Assembly: GCA_027064785.1 (NCBI GenBank)
Contig: JAMOPE010000296.1
Span: 1 to 9,976, forward strand
Source of the DNA: Geobacteraceae bacterium
GTDB taxonomy: Bacteria > Desulfobacterota > Desulfuromonadia > Desulfuromonadales > Geopsychrobacteraceae
Direction: 5' to 3'
DNA: 9,976 nt
Shown here: positions 7,779 through 9,976 of the stretch, piece after piece
Position numbering within the stretch: the stretch's first letter is position 1
Layout: each line of letters starts with the position of its first letter
Notes under the pieces: model-generated
What the model was told of the DNA's origin: nothing
The model's database searches: none
What the model saw: the letters and a program-made list of their open reading frames with translations, nothing else
Translations under genes and position numbers: made by a program

Positions 7779-8780
7779 TTAACCCTGCGCCTGAACGGCG
7801 GTAATTGCTGACACGCTGATAATATCATCAACGGAACATCCGCGTGAAAGATCGTTGACCGGCTTCGCCAATCCCTGAATAATCGGGCCGACTGCTTCTG
7901 CCCCTGCCAGCCTCTCGACCAGCTTATAACCGATATTCCCGGAATCAAGATCGGGGAAAACCAGTGTATTTGCACGACCGGCAACAGTTGAACCAGGCGC
8001 TTTTTTATCACCGACCTTCGGGATCAATGCGGCATCAGCCTGCAACTCACCATCAATCGCCAGATCAGGAGCAAGTTCTTTGGCGATTTCGAGAGCCTTG
8101 AGCACCTTATCACAGTCACTGTGCTTCGCACTTCCTTTGGTTGAAAAACTCAACATAGCGACACGGGCATCAACACCGAGAAAACTTTTACAACTGGCAG
8201 CGGTACTCACAGCAATTTCGGCCAGAGACTGAGCATCAGGATTGGGATTCACCGCACAATCAGCGAAACAAAGAGTTCCATTTTCACCAAACTCAGGAGT
8301 TTTAGTTACCATCAGAAAAACCGAAGAGACCGTTTTCATCCCGGGAGCGGTTCCAACAACCTGAAAAGCAGCCCGCAGCACATCACCAGTCGTGTTGTAA
8401 GCCCCTGCGACAGCACCACCAGCATCTCCTTTACGAACCATCATTGCGGCAAAATAAAGGTTGTCAGAAGCGGTTAGAATCTCAACGGCCTCATCACGGC
8501 TCAAACCTTTTTTCTTCCGTAACTCGACCAGTTCAGCAGCATAGGATTCAAGGAGAGGAGAGCTTTTTGGTTCCACTAGGGTCACACCCTCAAGGGAGGC
8601 CCCCAACTCATCGGCTTTAGCCATTAATGCCTCGGGGTTACCCAGCAGAACAACATGGGCAAGTTGATCAGCGACAATTTTTCCGGCAGCCTCGACCATC
8701 CGGTCATCGTATCCCTCAGGGAGAACAACTGTCTGTACATTGGAGCGGGCCTTCGCCTTAATCTGATCAACAAGATGCAT
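7779..8780 (-). CDS. pta: Phosphate acetyltransferase, short form
   Basis: Catalyses the reversible conversion of acetyl-CoA and phosphate to acetyl phosphate and CoA (EC 2.3.1.8), the cytoplasmic step that with acetate kinase links acetyl-CoA to acetate and ATP. At 333 residues it is the catalytic-domain-only type (Methanosarcina/Bacillus style), lacking the N-terminal regulatory domains of the 700-residue enterobacterial enzyme. Conserved blocks: VVLPEGYDDR (18-27), GAVAGAYNTTGDVLRAA (122-138), CFADCAVNPNPDA (171-183), MLSFSTKGSA (209-218), DGELQADAA (243-251), NTLVFPDLDSGNIGYKL (271-287) and KPVNDLSRG (306-314). By alignment with the Methanosarcina thermophila enzyme (S309, R310, D316), the catalytic residues should be S312, R313 and D319. 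AGGAGG stands five bases before the ATG. No acetate kinase gene is adjacent within the window; instead pta leads into ftsE after 39 bp. A phosphate butyryltransferase is less likely given these motifs. Confidence 0.94.
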   Translation of the reverse strand: MHLVDQIKAKARSNVQTVVLPEGYDDRMVEAAGKIVADQLAHVVLLGNPEALMAKADELGASLEGVTLVEPKSSPLLESYAAELVELRKKKGLSRDEAVEILTASDNLYFAAMMVRKGDAGGAVAGAYNTTGDVLRAAFQVVGTAPGMKTVSSVFLMVTKTPEFGENGTLCFADCAVNPNPDAQSLAEIAVSTAASCKSFLGVDARVAMLSFSTKGSAKHSDCDKVLKALEIAKELAPDLAIDGELQADAALIPKVGDKKAPGSTVAGRANTLVFPDLDSGNIGYKLVERLAGAEAVGPIIQGLAKPVNDLSRGCSVDDIISVSAITAVQAQG

Positions 8781-8785
8781 CTTTT

Positions 8786-8791
8786 CCTCCT
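8786..8791 (-). promoter_or_regulatory. Consensus Shine-Dalgarno of pta
   Basis: A perfect AGGAGG on the minus strand, five bases before the ATG at 8780. It is much the strongest ribosome site among the operon genes apart from ftsX, consistent with high expression of pta. Confidence 0.85.
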
Positions 8792-8809
8792 CTAAATATG
8801 TTAATATTC

Positions 8810-8829
8810 GTCATTACGAGTCATTACGA
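8810..8829 (-). repeat. Perfect tandem 10-bp direct repeat in the pta leader
   Basis: Two adjacent identical copies of TCGTAATGAC on the minus strand. They lie 30-49 bases before the pta start and downstream of its predicted transcription start. The period equals about one helical turn, as expected for side-by-side protein binding. The function is unknown. Confidence 0.7.
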
Positions 8830-8860
8830 AGAAAATTTCATTCAGAAAAAAGTTTTCATG

Positions 8861-8890
8861 TTTATACCTAATGGCAAAACCGGGGGTCAA
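8861..8890 (-). promoter_or_regulatory. Probable sigma70-type promoter of the pta-ftsEX-envC-ctpA operon
   Basis: On the minus strand, TTGACC at 8890-8885 (5 of 6 to consensus) is followed by 18 bp and TATAAA at 8866-8861. Transcription would start near 8854, leaving a leader of about 75 nt that includes the tandem repeat. No other good promoter is visible upstream of pta. Confidence 0.6.
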
Positions 8891-8941
8891 TCCTTTTTCA
8901 CTTTGTCCTTCATCGGGCTGGTCGCAGTTACCAACCCCGGA

Positions 8942-8947
8942 TATAAT
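8942..8947 (+). promoter_or_regulatory. Consensus -10 box directly before the tonB-like ATG
   Basis: A perfect TATAAT ends eight bases before the start codon, so the expected transcription start (about 8954-8956) coincides with the ATG and the message would be leaderless. The matching -35 is poor (TGGTCG at 8919-8924, 3 of 6, 17-bp spacer), which may mean an activator is needed. Confidence 0.5.
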
Positions 8948-8955
8948 CACCAACT

Positions 8956-9945
8956 ATGAAATTTGTTGAACCTGGGAGAAAAAACCCAACAGAGACATTC
9001 CCGAGACTGCTGCTCATCGGCATTCTCCTCTCTCTCGCACTCCATATTCTGGTCATTGTGCTCCTGCCGTTGATTCCTCAGGATAAGAAAACAATTCAAC
9101 AGCAACCAACGATGGTTCAGTTGGTTGATAAGCCGAAAACGATCAAAAAAAACCAGCAGGAAAAACCACCGAAATTCGAGCTTGACCAGCCCCCGGCTCA
9201 GACACCGCCAACCTCCCCGGTTGAATCTAATCGTAAAGCGGATCAGGACCAGCGTGTTGAGCGCGAGCAGGCTCCCAAGGGTGATGACGTCCGTGATCAA
9301 AGAGCCAAGCCAACGCCACCAAGCCCTCCTGCTCCACCAAAGAAGCCGCAGCCACAAGCACCCTCTCCGGTGCAGAAAAAACCGCCTCAGAAGGCGGTAA
9401 AAAAGAAAATCGAGCCCCCTAAAAAAAGCGGGAAGAAAAAGAGCATGAAGCCACCGGAGAAAGAGCAAATACCGCAAGTGGAAGTTGCCCCACAGCAACC
9501 GCCACCTGATCTCTTCAATCTTAGTCCCAAAACCCTCGACAGCATTAACCGGGGGACTCTCGGGCAGCGGAACAGAACGAAACAACGGGATGATGTCGAA
9601 ATTGGTGATACCGTCTGGCTTAATTTACAAAACAATCTGTTAGTATCATTTTTCCGCCGTTTTCATGATCAGATTGAGATGGTCTGGAACTACCCCACAA
9701 GAGCCGCACAAGCCGGTATAGAAGGGACACTCCAGCTATTGATTGTTGTCAATCGCAAGGGGGAGCTACTGGATGTTGACGTCATTCATACCAGCGGTTC
9801 AGATCTCCTTGATTACGAAGCGATTCAGGCCGTGTATCGAGCAGCCCCCTTCGGCCCGCTATCCAAACATTACCCCCATGATAAGCTCAAGATACGCGCC
9901 AACTTCAGCTATCATCTCGGTGGTCGTTACATCTACGGTAACTAA
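8956..9945 (+). CDS. TonB-family energy transducer (TonB/TolA-like) with long Pro/Lys spacer
   Basis: A 329-residue inner-membrane protein of the TonB type, which uses proton motive force via an ExbB/ExbD-type motor to energise outer-membrane receptors. Its N-terminal membrane helix (about 17-40) carries S26 and H30 as SxxxH, the same spacing as the functionally important S16/H20 of E. coli TonB. Residues about 45-190 are an extended spacer rich in proline, lysine and glutamine (PPSPPAPPKKPQPQ). The TonB C-terminal domain covers about 243-325: WNYPTRAAQAGIEGTLQL, then VNRKGELLDVDVIHTSG, then a YEAIQAVYRAAPF segment. The start is fixed: an in-frame stop (TAA, 8944-8946) lies four codons upstream and no later start keeps the helix. 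There is no Shine-Dalgarno. No exbB or exbD is in the window. A TolA-like role cannot be excluded, but the YP...GIEG pattern favours TonB. Confidence 0.88.
   Translation: MKFVEPGRKNPTETFPRLLLIGILLSLALHILVIVLLPLIPQDKKTIQQQPTMVQLVDKPKTIKKNQQEKPPKFELDQPPAQTPPTSPVESNRKADQDQRVEREQAPKGDDVRDQRAKPTPPSPPAPPKKPQPQAPSPVQKKPPQKAVKKKIEPPKKSGKKKSMKPPEKEQIPQVEVAPQQPPPDLFNLSPKTLDSINRGTLGQRNRTKQRDDVEIGDTVWLNLQNNLLVSFFRRFHDQIEMVWNYPTRAAQAGIEGTLQLLIVVNRKGELLDVDVIHTSGSDLLDYEAIQAVYRAAPFGPLSKHYPHDKLKIRANFSYHLGGRYIYGN
9375..9398 (-). terminator. Possible intragenic terminator, antisense to the tonB-like gene
   Basis: Plus-strand ACCGCCT (9381-9387) and AGGCGGT (9392-9398) form a perfect 7-bp GC-rich stem with a CAGA loop. 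On the minus strand the stem is followed by a run of T (complement of A 9376-9380), the form of an intrinsic terminator for transcription entering from the right. It lies within a Lys/Pro-coding stretch, so it may be a by-product of codon choice. Confidence 0.35.
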
Positions 9946-9974
9946 AAAAAATGCCCGGGCAATCCGGGCATTTT
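9944..9974 (+). terminator. Rho-independent terminator after the tonB-like gene (bidirectional form)
   Basis: A perfect stem of 8 bp (ATGCCCGG 9951-9958, CCGGGCAT 9964-9971) with a 5-nt loop follows immediately after the TAA stop. It is extendable to 11 bp through the flanking A run (9944-9950) and T run (9971-9974). A on one side and T on the other let it act on both strands, so a convergent gene to the right is possible. Confidence 0.88.
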
Positions 9975-9976
9975 CA

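Larger units (their letters stand above)
8781..8955. other. Divergent regulatory region between pta and tonB-like gene
   Basis: This 175-bp gap holds the pta leader and promoter (minus) and the -10 box of the tonB-like gene (plus). It also contains a perfect 10-bp tandem repeat at 8810-8829 and an inverted CCGGGG pair (8880-8885 and, as CCCCGG, 8935-8940) lying next to the pta -35 and the tonB -10 respectively. I see no convincing RNA gene in it. Confidence 0.6.

Noticed and set aside
8797..8859. Short reading frames in the pta leader on the minus strand (MKTFF, MKFSS, MTRNDEY), nearly stop-to-start.
   Set aside because: None has a ribosome site, the first starts upstream of the predicted transcription start, and the later start codons are largely created by the tandem repeat. 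I see no attenuator hairpins to go with a leader peptide.
9145..9152. Run of eight A in the tonB-like gene as a slippage site.
   Set aside because: It is explained by Lys codons in a Lys/Pro-rich spacer, and no alternative frame gives a meaningful product.
8947..9585. Long open frame on the minus strand opposite the tonB-like gene.
   Set aside because: Its Arg/Leu/Trp-rich composition is the mirror of the Pro/Lys/Gln codons of the real gene; it has no recognisable domain.

Overview
The window looks like a chromosomal housekeeping region of a Gram-negative bacterium. The envelope proteins (FtsEX, an EnvC-like LytM protein, a carboxy-terminal processing protease, a TonB-type transducer) require an inner membrane and periplasm. 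The gene set and sequence style suggest the Desulfuromonadales (former Deltaproteobacteria), but that placement rests on recognition, not on a search. No insertion sequence, tRNA, rRNA, CRISPR array or phage gene is visible. Coding density is very high, and no gene-free stretch exceeds about 175 bp.

Layout. (1) 1-890, minus: the first 296 codons of xseA, running off the left edge. (2) 891-1011: a compact divergent promoter region between xseA and a plus-strand ParA/MinD-like ATPase (1012-2418). The ATPase carries an unrecognised C-terminal half of about 210 residues. (3) 2412-8780, minus: six tightly packed genes reading right to left, pta, ftsE, ftsX, envC-like, ctpA and a divergent polysaccharide deacetylase (yibQ-like). 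Gaps are 39, 41, 1, 12 and 18 bp with no terminator visible in any of them, so one operon is likely. Its promoter is seen at about 8861-8890, and its last gene overlaps the tail of the ParA-like gene by 7 bp. (4) 8781-8955: a second divergent regulatory region. (5) 8956-9945, plus: a TonB-family protein, followed by a strong hairpin terminator.

How the genes work together. FtsE and FtsX form the divisome ABC-type complex that transmits ATP hydrolysis to a periplasmic coiled-coil protein. The next gene encodes such a protein, with a coiled coil plus a LytM domain lacking its metal ligands, as in E. coli EnvC, which activates cell-wall amidases. CtpA (a periplasmic S41 protease) and the YibQ-like deacetylase complete a peptidoglycan-remodelling set. 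The set joins what E. coli keeps in two loci (ftsYEX and gpmM-envC-yibQ). Phosphate acetyltransferase heads the operon, so acetyl-phosphate/acetate metabolism is physically coupled to it.

The most interesting items are the combined division operon, the ParA-like protein with its novel C-terminal half and possible zinc site, a perfect 10-bp tandem repeat in the pta leader, and a probable leaderless tonB transcript.
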